Assembly: GCA_010356995.1 (NCBI GenBank)
Contig: ML996690.1
Coordinates: forward strand, 1 to 64,000
DNA: 64,000 bases
From: Trichodelitschia bisporula
Lineage: Eukaryota; Ascomycota; Dothideomycetes; Phaeotrichales; Phaeotrichaceae
Direction: 5' to 3'
Positions within the stretch are counted from its first letter, which is position 1. Each line of letters starts with the position of its first letter. Below are positions 1-11,239 of this stretch, piece after piece. A program made the translations under genes and the position numbers. The notes beneath the pieces were generated by a model. It made no database searches, was not told the origin of the DNA, and was given only the letters and a program-made list of their open reading frames with translations.

Positions 1-1872
1 ATATGAGCTTCGGGTCGGCTCGTCAGAAATACTCGGAGCCTGGTTTGGTGCGATCCTCGAAGTTCGGCGAAAAGCTGAAGAATGATCCGCACATCGCTCT
101 CATTTGTGCACTCGTCAAGAGCGTCGACAACCAGGAGAAATGTTGGAGAGGATTGATCGGTTCCAAACAGCGATAAAGGAGCGAGAACAAGACGGCCCCA
201 CTGCTCGCGTAGAGACAGGCTTGCGATGTTGCTGTGCTTGGCGATGGCATCGCAAATGACCGGCTTTAGATCCGGCACATTGTTTGCAAGCTGCACTGCG
301 ATGCTTGTAACAAACATGCCGGCGTGGCCAACATCTCCGCCGCCTTTGGTGAAGAAGAAACTGGCGCTAAGGCCTTTCTTGAAACACCTGGCAGCCACTG
401 TACGCGCAACCGTAGACTTACCATAACCGGCCAACCCGCTCAGCCAGAATATATTTGGGGAGTCCATGCCATCAGCCCATTCATATATCTGCTTGAGAAG
501 TGCGACACGGGTATCAGGAAGGCAGGCAGTGTCGTGTTCTCGTTTGCGTACATTGAACGGCGTATCCACAGCAGTGGGTAGTTTACCGAGGACCTGATTG
601 AATTCTAACGACAGCGGTTAGCCCTCTCTTCCATACCGTATGACAACTACCATCATAGAAAGGTAAAAGCCACTTACCGAGATTTTGTTTCATCACCTCA
701 ACCGCAGATGATCCTGTCTCGACTTCGGCTGCCGGTATCGACAACAGGATCTCTTTCGCATACGCAGCTGCCGTCACTGCCGCATACGGTTGCCAGCTCT
801 TGTTCTTATGCGAGTCGGCATAGTCGCAGACGCCCCGCACAACAAGGCAGGGGAAATGGTTCATAAGCCCCGCCGCCTCCATCTCAAAGCAAAGAACGCC
901 TCCAAAATCCTTGCTGAGTCTGTCCCTTGTCGTGGCATCTCGCACAACTTGGTTTCCGGATGCTATGGTGCCGTAATGAATGACAAAATCATTACCACGT
1001 GGCTGTCGCCGTTTGATAAAGTCCGTCTTGCATTCACTACAATCACTAGTACCGGGTCGCTCGTGGTTGTAGTCAGCGCGGTATAAAACATCCGGTCCGG
1101 CATTCTCCCGTGCAAATAAAGGTTGACGGGACAGCTGCGTAAGGTGGCACAAGATCTTCCCTCCCAGATCATAATTGGCCCTCAGATTCGCTACCGCATT
1201 CAGCAAGACGATGGGAGGCGAATTCAGGAAGCCAGTCCGCTCAAACTTGTCTGGTGTTGTTTTCCCGAAGTCGTACTGAATTACTCCGCCATGGCCATTG
1301 GATGGTTGGCTCACAACAACATCCCCCAGCCGAATATCATTTTTGCAGCTCGGCACACCACCTCCAATGCCCACCATCAGGCCGAACCGAATCGAGCTGA
1401 AAGTCGCCTGCATTTTACTAGCCGCCCAGGCCGCTGTGGAGGTGCCCATTAACCCTGCCGGCAAGCCCACAATGACCGTATTGTGCTCGCCAATGCGGCC
1501 AAGCGTGTAGACATTGTCGTCTGATGGATTCTGAGGGAGACTTGGGTGCTCTTCGTCCAGCATCCCCCGTGCAGCCTTGTGTTCGATAGGGAGTGCGCAT
1601 ATCCATCCTATTGTGTATTGCGAATGCTTCAATCGGATCCCCGGCGGGCTCCGAACAACGGTTGTGCCAGTATTGGATAGCTTGACAATGTCAGTGGATT
1701 TGCATTCGATCTCTGTAGGCCACTGGGCAGATCATACGAACGAAGAACCTCCCTCATTGTTGGGTTGCAGACTATCCTCACTGGAAGACGAGACTCCATA
1801 TCCCGGTGATGAGAGCCTCAGCCTTTTCGACGGTTCGATCAAATCGTCTGGCCTCGGCCTCTTTGACGCCAT
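1..1872 (-). CDS. PNP-NACHT NLR-type receptor (3' end outside window)
   Basis: Fungal NOD-like receptor with a nucleoside-phosphorylase (PNP_UDP) head, the kind of protein linked to non-self recognition. Three exons seen: 1872-1738, 1680-678 and 604 to the window edge; introns of 57 and 73 nt join in frame. The start gives a basic leader (MASKRPRPDD..) typical of these proteins. The head opens with YTIGWICALPIE and contains GIGGGVPS and FEMEAAGLMNHFP, as in PNP/UDP phosphorylases. Exon 3 holds the NACHT domain: P-loop GLAGYGKSTVA and Walker B LLVVDALDEC, then FLTSRPEAH. The C-terminal sensor repeats (ankyrin, TPR or WD) lie beyond position 1, so the subclass is unknown. No lesion is seen in the visible part. 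Confidence 0.88.
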
Positions 1873-3154
1873 CCGCAGGGCTGCACACTTTAGAGGGAGC
1901 CGGCAGCGTGGTGTGGTGTAAGACGGTGATAGTAGAGCAACAGCTTTTGAGAAAGATGATCCTGAGGTGGTTCCTGGCTTGCCTGGCCTTACTGGCTTCG
2001 GGCTATACGCGAGTTAGAGGAGACTGGGATTAAAGAAGTGTGTTCGTACCGATGATGTAGCTTCCTGATCCGATGATCGCAGAAGATGTTGTACGAACAG
2101 TCGAGAAGAAAGGCCCGATGATGGTGAAGCGTGCGTTTTGAAGTTGACTGAGCGTAGAGTGAACGGGAAGGGAATGAGAGCCCCACTCCTCCTCTTCAAA
2201 GGCGCAGCCTGATCCCTCCACCTCAGAGGCACAGCCCCAACTCCTCTTCTTCACAGGCGCAAGCCTAACATGCCAACGCGCCTCTGCAGTCTACATGCAT
2301 ACTGCATGGCGATGCGTCCACCAATAATCAAGGCTTAAATTTACCGCAGTATGAATGGAAGGGTAGGTGGCCAGCTGGCAAAACCATTGTCCGCTCCGCT
2401 GTACCCTGGGTGTCGACGAGGCCTGCTCTCAAAAGTTTTCCCATCATGTCGGTTGACCACTGCGGATTTGTACATTACTGCACCCCTCCCGAAGGCAGAT
2501 GCCGGCGGAGCTCGAAGAGTCGTGTGGTTCGTGCTTAAACTACCATGGTACGAAACAGTAAGGCGATTTTCTTGCGTGAGGTGCTTGACTGTGCTGTACC
2601 TCCCGTCCATGCGGAGTAGGCTGCACCAGCTTTTGTGGCCTTGTATCGGGGGAGAAGCGCCTGCGAGGGAACAAGAAAAATAGTCTGCAGAAGCCGCCTC
2701 CTCACTGACATGTGCGCGACAACAACGCGACGACATCAAGCGACAGATAAATGTCTAAACTCGGTCTTCGGGTCGTCCCACCCACCCCTCTGGCTGTCAG
2801 TAAGCATCAGTACGGTACCGCGTGGGTGTGAAGTAACGTTGTACTGTACCTCGTACTTACGTGGGGGAAAAACCAATCAACTGTGCTGTACATCCGTACG
2901 ACACAAAGACAGGCCTCTGCAGGACCAAATCGATGATTAGAGAATGTGAAACGCTCACTTTCCAAAGTTGCTTCAGTTGTCCAATAATTTCGTCTCGAGC
3001 TGCATCCTTCATGAGGCGTTGAAATAGTCATAGCTTTGAGCATTGAGTCTGTCATGTCTGCCTAGAACTAGAGCTTTCCCCCAGACTTAAATACCCTGCC
3101 TGCTGTGAACCTCGAACCTCACCTCACTTCGGCAAAGCCATCAAAACATTCACA
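1873..3154. other. Intergenic, no gene seen
   Basis: Upstream regions of the divergent NLR gene and MOG1. Open frames here are short and overlap on both strands. No RNA gene or repeat was recognised. Confidence 0.6.
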
Positions 3155-3885
3155 ATGACCACCTTCACTACCGTCCCACTCTTCGGCGGCGCCCTCACAG
3201 CCGACCTTCCCCGCGACTTCGCGGACGTTAGGTGAGATTCACGGAAGCCTCCACTCTGCGCCCATCTAACCCCACAGCACCATCCGCCAGGTTCCCGATA
3301 ACCAGGAAGTCTACCTCCACACCACCGGCCTCACGAGCATCATCTTCGACATAACTGAGCGCGTCATCCAGCCGAACGACAGCTCGGATGAAGCCGCTCT
3401 GCGTTTCCATTACACCGATATCGTCACCAGCAGCGCCGACGAGACGCGCATCTGGGCGGATTTTGCCCCAGCGGCGCTGGCGAAAATGCCGTATGTATGC
3501 CCCGCTAATATGAGTACAGCTCTCCTTTACGCGTTAACTACCTCGTCTGTGCCCCATTCCCCACCTAACCTCACTCCGTAGGTCGATCCCAGCGTTCACT
3601 CTGTTTGCTACCCAACACCCAAGTGCCACGCCCTCCCGCTCTCCGCAGGCCGACTTCATGGGCGTCCTCCTGGTGCTCGTGCGGCTCGCGGCGCAGAAGA
3701 CCGACACTGTCATTTCGATTAATGTCCCACACGTGGCAGACGAGTATGCCCGTGAAGATGTTGACCTCGAGGCGCGCAAGCCGGGCCCGCTTCTCGGGGC
3801 GGCGATACAGATGCGCGACCGCATTTTGGAGACCTTTGAGGTCAAGGATTGGGACCTGTTTGTCAACGAGGAAGAGGAGGCATAG
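3155..3885 (+). CDS. MOG1: Ran-binding nuclear import factor Mog1
   Basis: Mog1 binds the GTPase Ran and promotes nucleotide release during nuclear protein import. Three exons: 3155-3231, 3278-3490, 3582-3885; introns of 46 and 91 nt keep frame and give 197 residues, close to the family length. The N-terminus TTVPLFGGALTADLP and the segment RQVPDNQEVY match the conserved Mog1 opening, and SINVPHVADEY matches the conserved strand late in the fold. The C-terminus is acidic (NEEEEA). For exon 3 an acceptor at 3581 was preferred to one at 3649 because it keeps the frame and the domain length. It is head to head with the NLR gene. Confidence 0.85.
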
Positions 3886-4589
3886 ATAGCTTTGTGCGTA
3901 TGGTGCTTGATTTCACGAGTGCGACACCGGCGAAATTCCCACCAGAATGCCCTCGAGACTGAGACCAAGCTCGGTGAAGCCCTATCCTATTCAACATCAG
4001 TCCATTTTTTCGTCCTCAGTGTAACATCACCACCATCACCCAGCTCCCTGCGAGGCAACCGTGGCCGAAAGCCTCTAAGTTAAAGGCACAGACCTTGGAT
4101 GGATTAGGGGCTATCTACTCCCAGTAACTCCTTGAGGTTGGCCTCAAGATCTAGCACAAGTGCCGCCTCTCTCGTCCAGAGCTACTGTACAGTGACAAGA
4201 GTGGCTGAAGCTCTTGCCCCACCTCGCAGTATATATTTACGGCTTGGCGCGGGGTTTATAACCCCGCCAACTCAAGTTAAAGTTCACTCTCATCTACTAC
4301 GTACAAAGCCATAAGGCTGAGGGATCATTAGAGCGGATATGTTTCATACCGATCAAGCAGAGTAAACCCTTTGAGAATCATCCGACATATCTCCGCTTCC
4401 CGCACCCTACCACCCTCCTCGCTTACCGCGAGCTTCGCTCGACGAGACCAAGCAACCTTCAAAGTGACCCCACGTCAACCTCTGCTCCACCTCCCAGAAA
4501 GCCCAGACAGCTTCATTGCAGCACACTTACCGGCTGGCAGTGTCAGAACTAGCCTTGCTAAGCCTTGAAGACCTACAGTCACACCCACG
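3886..4589. other. Intergenic with TATA-like motif
   Basis: No gene seen. A TATATATTT stretch near 4231-4239 lies about 350 nt upstream of the BET2-like start and could be its promoter element. Confidence 0.5.
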
Positions 4590-5554
4590 ATGTCCCTCGT
4601 CGCCGGCCCCGGCCGCGGCGGCGCCCTCTCCTCGGCACCCTCCCCACAGCAACTTCACACCAGCGCCCACGTGCGCTACATTCAAACGCTAGACAAGCGG
4701 CGCGACGAATATGAGTACTGGTTGACGGAACATCTACGACTAAACGGATTATACTGGGGCTTGACCGCGCTGCACCTGCTCGGGAAGCCGGACGCCTTGC
4801 CCCACGCGGAGGTGCTCGACATCGTGCTCAGCTGTCTGCATGAGTCGGGCGGGATGAGTGCTGCTCCAGGACATGATGCGCATATGCTGTGTACTGTGAG
4901 CGGAGTGCAGATTTTGGTGCTGGTGGATGGATTTGAGGAGCTTGAGGCGAGAGTGCCAGCGGGGAAGGAGAAAATTGCTAAGTGTGAGTTTGCTGGATAG
5001 ATGTGGACTGGACTGACGGAGCAGTTATTGCGGGGCTGCAGGATCCGGCTACGGGGACGTTCTTCGGCGATCAGTATGGAGAGCCTGACACGCGCTTCCT
5101 GTACGGAGCGTTGAATGGGCTGTCGCTCCTTGGTCGGTTGGATCTCGTCGATGTTCCCCGTGCGGTCACATGTATCGAGTCCTGCGCCAATCCCGACGGT
5201 GGATATGGCAATTCGCCTGGTGCAGAATTGCATTCGGGCCAGATATTTACCTGCCTTGCGGCGCTGTCGATTGCGGCCCGCCTTGATACAGTCGATACGG
5301 AGCACTTGGCTGGATGGTTGTGTTGGGATGCGGTGGCTGTGTTCAACCTTACCCAGTTTCAGCCACAGGGCTCGAGTATAAGTAGACTCGGGATCCCAAT
5401 CTCTTTGACAATTAAGCAACTTGTTTATGGACAGACCCTTGGTCCAACTTATGATGCTGTGATGTCTTCATTGATCACTCATCCCCTTTCAACAACCACG
5501 GGCCCTTGGGCCTTTGAACCGTATCTCCTCCGCAATCCGGACCGCATCTCGTAG
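4590..5554 (+). pseudogene. Truncated BET2-like Rab geranylgeranyltransferase beta subunit
   Basis: The first ~220 residues are clearly the beta subunit of Rab geranylgeranyltransferase: YWLTEHLRLNGLYWGLTAL, then GDQYGEPDTRFLYGALN, CANPDGGYG and SGQIFTCLAAL. Exon 1 is 4590-4983; a 41-nt intron (4984-5024) joins to 5025 in frame. After HLAGWL, near 5320, similarity stops abruptly and the frame runs 70-80 more unrelated codons to 5554. Missing is the C-terminal third, including the family's DVCYSWW and FHT.FG segments that carry the catalytic zinc ligands Asp, Cys and His. The product could not be an active prenyltransferase. Since the function is essential in fungi, an intact gene is expected elsewhere. 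Alternatively this is an assembly or rearrangement breakpoint. Confidence 0.75.
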
Positions 5555-6376
5555 TGGCTTTCGAGCCTCGACCGTGCCCCTGTAGGAGCCAACTTTGGAA
5601 ACCATTGGCGGACGCAGCTTGCACAGGAGCAGGCGACGTAGGGACATCACCGACAGGCCCTTAATCCCCACGACCTCTTCGTACGGAAACTGGAGTGTGG
5701 TGCAAAAGGAGTTTTAGCCCACGTTGGCAAAACGAACTTCCGCGCAGCCATATAGATGCGACAGAATGGGCATATTGTGCCCGCTGTGTGTGGCTAGCAA
5801 AGAGTATGACCTCGGGTACCAAGTGAGCATACGCTCTCGGATGTCGTCACCTGGATGCCAGACGAGGACGCTCAGTGAGGGGCAGGGATAAGACTCATTT
5901 ACCGACAGGCGACCCCGAATGTGGTAGCTTTCAGAGTGGAGGTACTAAGGAGGAGCGCTGTTGGACCTAATGGAGTGAAGATGCATGGCGTACGCGCCGC
6001 CAGTACTCCACCCGATTGTTGTTGGGAACTCCAAGGATTGTACGTCGCCAATGAGGATCCGCATGAGCGCCTCAAGGGGAGCTTCCAGGGTGCTATCCGA
6101 TAGAGACATGTTTCCTAGTGATGGGGGGTGAGCTTTGGACAACGAAAAGACCTCTTTGGAGAGGGAGTTTGAAGTGTATGGTGTCGCGTCCAAATCTTAG
6201 AGTATACCTGGACGTGGGGGCCGCGCCTTCATGCTCTGCCTTTGCTCGTTTCCAACCTATGGACGGCAGTCACCTTGCACGGCATGGAAGCCACTCGAAT
6301 CTGGGCACCTGTCCAAATGGTCCTGCTTTGCGCACTCAGAAGCCTTATTATTTTGAACACTACTTCCCCTACCAGC
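5555..6376. other. Gene remnant region, unidentified
   Basis: No intact gene. On the minus strand, neighbouring open stretches about 5680-6190 have a coding-like composition but lie in different frames and were not recognised. They may be debris of the rearrangement that truncated the BET2-like gene. Confidence 0.35.
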
Positions 6377-8130
6377 TCAGCGCCTCGTCCACTTTAGCAC
6401 TACCTTCTTCGGGTCCTTGATCGTCAGCGTCACAACAGGCTGCGCGTCCCGCAGTAGCTCCTCGAACCTGCTCCGCGCCTGCTTCATCGTCTCTCCCGGC
6501 TCCCGCACGGGCTCCAACCTGCACTTGCGAAACAGCGTTGCAATCACCCCGACAAACTCGACCTGCGACATTTTCTGGCCGGGACACACGCGCGGGCCTG
6601 CCGCCCATGCCATAAACGTCCCCTTTGGCGGATGGATCAGCTTTTCGCCAATCGGCGGCCGTCCGCTGGAGAAAAAGCGTGCGGGGCGATAGACGCGGGC
6701 ATCGGGGCCCCAATTGCGCGGATCCGTCTGGATCGCGTACGAGTTGATGAAAATTTCCGTTTTGGCAGGAATGTAGACGGGACGCGGGCCGCTGGTGAGG
6801 GTGACGGCGGCAGGGTTTTGCCGCGAAATGTGCGCAAACGGTGGGTAAATCCGGACCGTCTCGTACTGTGGACTGAGCAGCGTTCTTTGGAAGGAGGGAG
6901 GACCGACATACCATTATCGCTAAACAGCGTGTCAGACGCGGGAACGTGGATGCATAGTCAAACTCTTCGCCATCGCCGGAAAGCACTTGGTCAATCTCTT
7001 CAATGATCCAATCCTGCCACTCGGGGTAGCAAGCCAAGACGGTAATGGCAAAGGAGAGCACACTCGACGTCGTGTCGTAGCCGCCGACAGTAAACATGAA
7101 GAGATTGCCCGTAATCTCGGACTCGGAGAGATACTGACGTACTTCGCCCTGCTTCCCGTCGAGCTGCTTTTCCTGGTCTGACAGCTGCACCAGCATGCTC
7201 ATCAGATTGCCGCGTGAATCCGTCTTGCCCTTGAGCAGCACGCGCTCCCGCTCCAGCATGTCAGCAGTGAAAGGCGGTACGTTCTTTACAGCTCGCCCCA
7301 GCTTCTTGGATGCGGCAGGCATGAACGGCAAGCGCATGATCCAGTGAGGGACAATGGCGGCGGGAACTAGGCCTTTGGTGACGGTCTGCACGGCGTCGAA
7401 ATATGCCATGCCAGAGTCCTGACCTGGCACCACGGTCCAAGGCTTTTTCAGGCCATAGCCCATGAATCCCAGGACGTTGAACGCGATGCTGCACACGCCG
7501 TCGATTACGTTGTCCGTTATGCCACCCGGTTGATCCAGCGCGTATTCGACCATCTGCCGCGATTGGTCCAGAGCCTCGGTCCAGACGAGGTTGCTGATGC
7601 GCTCGTTCAAGGTTGGGGCTACGATGCGACGGTGGCGCACCCAGGCCTCGCCATTTGACTTGGGCCTATCAGTAGATGGCCACTGCGTGACGGCTCCCAC
7701 TTACTGTGACGAGGTTCTCTCCAAAGAAGCCCATGAACACGCCCGTCAGGTCCCCTTGTCCAAAGTCCTTCGTCCGCGCCATCAGTTCAACGGCAAGATC
7801 CAACTCGCCGGTCCACAGTGTAACTCCGCCCGGCGAGGCCCGCATGACGCTCCACCCCAGCCTCTCGTGGAACTCGGTGTTGTCGGCAAATTCCCAGCCA
7901 TGGACGGTAAATTGCATGCCCTCGTACAGATATCTCGGGAGCCATCGCTTCAAGAAGGGCGCCAACGGCGTGACAAAGATCATGAAGAGGCCATTTCTAT
8001 GATTGAAGGGAGAGGCGAGGACAGTGAGGCCGGACTTGCGCGCTAATCGGTAGTTTCTCACGAGACAGTAGGCACTGGAAGCCAGCCAGGTGCCAATGGC
8101 TACCCAAAATATGGTCGCGTACAGTCCCAT
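6377..8130 (-). CDS. Cytochrome P450 monooxygenase
   Basis: Membrane-bound haem-thiolate monooxygenase of 553 residues in three exons: 8130-7705, 7658-6912, 6865-6377. Both introns are 46 nt with CTGAT or CTCAG-type branch sites. An N-terminal hydrophobic segment (about residues 3-20) would anchor it in the ER. Signature elements: I-helix VGGYDTTSS, K-helix YETVRIYPP, PERF-like RPARFFS, and the haem loop AAGPRVCPGQKMS with the cysteine ligand. WVRHRRIVAPTLNE is the usual C-helix region, which fixed the exon 2 acceptor at 7659. Substrate unknown; no biosynthetic backbone gene is adjacent, so no cluster is inferred. The first in-frame ATG after a GTG codon was taken as start. Confidence 0.9.
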
Positions 8131-9048
8131 CACGTTTACGCTTGCGCAAGCTCGCGGCCGCGGGCTGCCGTATGCTTAAATGCTGCATGTCGTTGAGAAT
8201 AAGGCCACCCATCTTGGCATGTGGCTAAGGAAAGGAGGTTAGCATCGCGTGGGGAGTGTCCAATCCCGCATTGGAGAAACGATAGTCAATTTGCAGGGCA
8301 GTCATGGCGTCGACCGTCGTCGGGGCTCGGAAGAATTGCAAACTTTAAGTATGAGCTCAAGTTGGCGAGCCGACAGCGCCCATTATTTCCGTAGGATAGT
8401 TCTACGATCCTACTCGCAGCAGATGAGTAGTCGTCGAAGACGGCTTCAAGGAACGCGCATAAGGTTACTTGCTCAGAAAAGGCGCTCCGAACTTGGTCAA
8501 TGTGTCTCTCCAGCACCAGCAGTGTTGGAGACTTGGTATTTGAATACGAAATTCACGATGGCGAAGAGTATGGTGTAGGAAGGAGGTTGTCAGTTGAGAG
8601 TGGAGCAAGATGACGCGCATTCATCGTGTGCGCGTGGAGTCCCGAGTCCCGACCGCGCGGACTCTCTTCCGGGACCAATGAGAGAGGTCTAATTTCCGTT
8701 GACCACTACATCACGTTGGCATGCGCAGCACTATCCATTCTTCGAATGTTTACAGAGTACGCCGTATGCAGCTCCAACTTCATCGTTTATTGCCGTTAAT
8801 ATCAGCTTCCGATCTGCTGGAACAGCTCGCAGATGACATTGGACATGGCCATCTCTTACCTCGCAATCGCCGTCGTAGCACGTCGGATGGGTGCAAATAG
8901 CATGGAGAAGGAAGGAGCACGAATTCCTCTTTCGAACCATGAACCTCAACTTGAGTCGCGAATTAATAGATTGGAAGAAAATTATAGACCTCGGTGAGCC
9001 GGGCCTTACAATTCAGTAGACTGTTGACATCTAGTAAATAAATCACTC
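8131..9048. other. Intergenic, no supported gene
   Basis: Holds the P450 promoter and the 3' flank of the lectin gene. Short minus-strand frames at 8286-8516 and 8731-8949 exist but have no recognisable family or convincing start context. Confidence 0.5.
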
Positions 9049-10824
9049 CTACAAATGCCGTGCTCTCCACTGTGCGTGCATTAAATCGCCGGCCAAAGAC
9101 ACAAACCACAAGTGCAGTACATTGCCACAAGCAGCGAACCCGAGCGGCGTCCGCAGTGCTGCTACACCGGGTTCAGCAACGAGGTACCGTGTCCATTCGG
9201 CCCCCGCGCTGCTGAACGCACCCTGCAGCGATCCATCCGGGGCAACCCACACCAGATCTGCGCAATCGGGTGCGCGTGTCACGGCTTTGATGTCACTGGA
9301 GGGGAGCGCGCTGTGTGCCGGAGCGATGTTGTGCTCCTTCCAAGACCCTGCGGTGTAGGAGTAGGTATTGACGGCGCCCGCGGGGGAGATGAAGAAGACT
9401 TCCATCCGTGTCGGCTTGCGGCTGATGGCGGTGATGTGCCCGGTGTCGAGAGCTGCGCCTCCGGATGTGAGCTTACCGGAACTAAATGACTTCCGGCCCT
9501 CCAGCCACCAGCTCTGCCAAATGGCGCCGCCTGAACCCACCCAGAAGACCTCCTTGTGGGCCGATTCACGGCTGATGGCGACAATGTTCGTTTTCGACAT
9601 GGCGGAGTTGCTGCCGGCAATCTCGGTCACTCTGTCGATGTTGTTTCTGCTGTCGAGAGTTGCCATCACTACTGATCCAAGGGGGCGAATCCAAAAAATG
9701 GAGTTTTTCCCATCCCGCCGCTGTACAGTGCAGATTCCAGCTTCAGGCTCTGCGGAGCTAGCCCCGAATGACAAAATTGACGTGTTGGAATGTACCCTAC
9801 CATCAGCTCTGATCCAAAAGGCTGAGTCTTTCCCGGAGAAGGCGATGGCGCCGCTTGCGTCGATTCCTCCTCGGTGAAGCACCCATTTGGAGCTGGGGTG
9901 TTGCGACAGCATGCGCCACATACCAGAGCGTTTGACATAGGCGATCTGCAGATCTCCGGCTGCCGTGCACAGAGCAGCGATTGTACTCGTAGGCAAGTCG
10001 GATATGTCGACTCCAGACTCGGCAAGGGTGACAGTTACCATGGGCATGACGCTGGGGCGGACCGTCAAGGGGAGTGACCTGCGAGCAACGATGTGGTCTT
10101 GCGGAGAAGCCGCATCGGGACTGACCCCTTGCACAACGATATCGGGCCCGTCGTACTCGAAGTGATTCCCCCAAACAAACCCAAGCTTCGGAACGTCCCC
10201 GTGGCCAGCCAGCGACGGCAGAGAACGAAATCCCCAGAAGCCTTTCAGATGGTCGTGACCACGCCCAGGATCAAAGTCGACGATTTTGCTTGTGGGCCCA
10301 TTGGAACGGACAACCAGCGACTGCCCGCGGTTGGTGTACAGTATAATACCACTAAGGTCTCGTTCGTCGCACTCCATAGACGCGGCGATGATCTTCTCCT
10401 TGCGGTGCAGTGCCAACGTCAGCCGCTGCGAAGAATTGCGGCGATCTATGGCCCCATGCAGAATGCGTAGACCGTTAGAATACATTACGCCTATGCCGGA
10501 CAGGCGGTTGTCAACAAGTTGAACGTCGACCGCTTGGATCAAGAAGTCGGGCTGGATGATGGACAGGTCGTTAAAGGCGACGTTGGTGCGGACCGCTCCA
10601 CGCGCTTCAAGCCCCAGAAAGCCCATGGCTTCGGTCATGGAAAAGTGCTTCCCCATCGAGTAACGTGAAATCTGGATCTTATCGAGAAGCTCCTGGTGAT
10701 GGCGGCCTAGGTCTGGTCCGGTATATAGCGGCGGTGTGGGGTCGACGTCGATTTGGGAAAAGTCGAGAGTGATGGATGGCGTGTTGCGACCAGTGGAGGT
10801 CGGTGAGATGGTAGAGTCATCCAT
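9049..10824 (-). CDS. Two-domain lectin-like protein (jacalin-type plus beta-propeller)
   Basis: Single exon of 591 residues. Residues ~75-230 form a jacalin-type beta-prism domain as found in many fungal lectins: LYTNRGQSL, then HDHLKGFWGFRS and KLGFVWG. Residues ~260-590 contain five or six repeated blades of the form [IV].A..R......VFWI...G.V, resembling fucose-specific-lectin-type propellers (IFWIRPLGS, VFWVGSGGAIWQ, VFFISPAGAV, LVWVAPDGSLQG). No signal peptide or membrane segment is seen, so it is probably cytosolic. The start at MDDSTIS was chosen because the neighbouring paralogue begins MDDSGS and codons upstream lack an ATG. Sugar specificity cannot be read from sequence. Role likely glycan binding, by family inference only. 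Confidence 0.75.
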   Translation of the reverse strand: MDDSTISPTSTGRNTPSITLDFSQIDVDPTPPLYTGPDLGRHHQELLDKIQISRYSMGKHFSMTEAMGFLGLEARGAVRTNVAFNDLSIIQPDFLIQAVDVQLVDNRLSGIGVMYSNGLRILHGAIDRRNSSQRLTLALHRKEKIIAASMECDERDLSGIILYTNRGQSLVVRSNGPTSKIVDFDPGRGHDHLKGFWGFRSLPSLAGHGDVPKLGFVWGNHFEYDGPDIVVQGVSPDAASPQDHIVARRSLPLTVRPSVMPMVTVTLAESGVDISDLPTSTIAALCTAAGDLQIAYVKRSGMWRMLSQHPSSKWVLHRGGIDASGAIAFSGKDSAFWIRADGRVHSNTSILSFGASSAEPEAGICTVQRRDGKNSIFWIRPLGSVVMATLDSRNNIDRVTEIAGSNSAMSKTNIVAISRESAHKEVFWVGSGGAIWQSWWLEGRKSFSSGKLTSGGAALDTGHITAISRKPTRMEVFFISPAGAVNTYSYTAGSWKEHNIAPAHSALPSSDIKAVTRAPDCADLVWVAPDGSLQGAFSSAGAEWTRYLVAEPGVAALRTPLGFAACGNVLHLWFVSLAGDLMHAQWRARHL

Positions 10825-11239
10825 TTTCGCTGAGACGTCTTCCAGCACCGACGGAGATAGGATAAATGAAGCTGTTCTGATGGTTGACAGATGGAATCAG
10901 CACTGGTATGGGTGCTGAAGGCTGCCGCTGCGGCGCAGCAATGCGAGGCAAGGCCCGGCAAACGAGTGGTTCAGACTCATCGGATTTGTACCACCTTGAA
11001 GCGAAGACAAACAAACAGATGCCAATCGCAAGTCATTAACTGCAGGTGAGGGCGGTAGAGCGTCGTTGCAGGGAAAATGAAAGTGATTCAATTCAAATCG
11101 GACAGAAAAATGCTGCATAAATATGCCTCTCATCAGGCTGAACCGCGGGCGCTAGCGACCTGATGATATCCCCGCGCTCGACCGACGGTGTTCCCGCAGC
11201 ATCAACGAATTGCCATCGGACAGGGCAATCACCAGCCCA
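10825..11239. other. Spacer between tandem lectin paralogues
   Basis: About 400 nt separating the decayed copy from the intact one; serves as upstream region of the intact gene. Nothing else recognised. Confidence 0.5.

Noticed and set aside
9112-10470. Plus-strand frames opposite the lectin gene
   Set aside because: Shadows of a long minus-strand coding region; no motifs.
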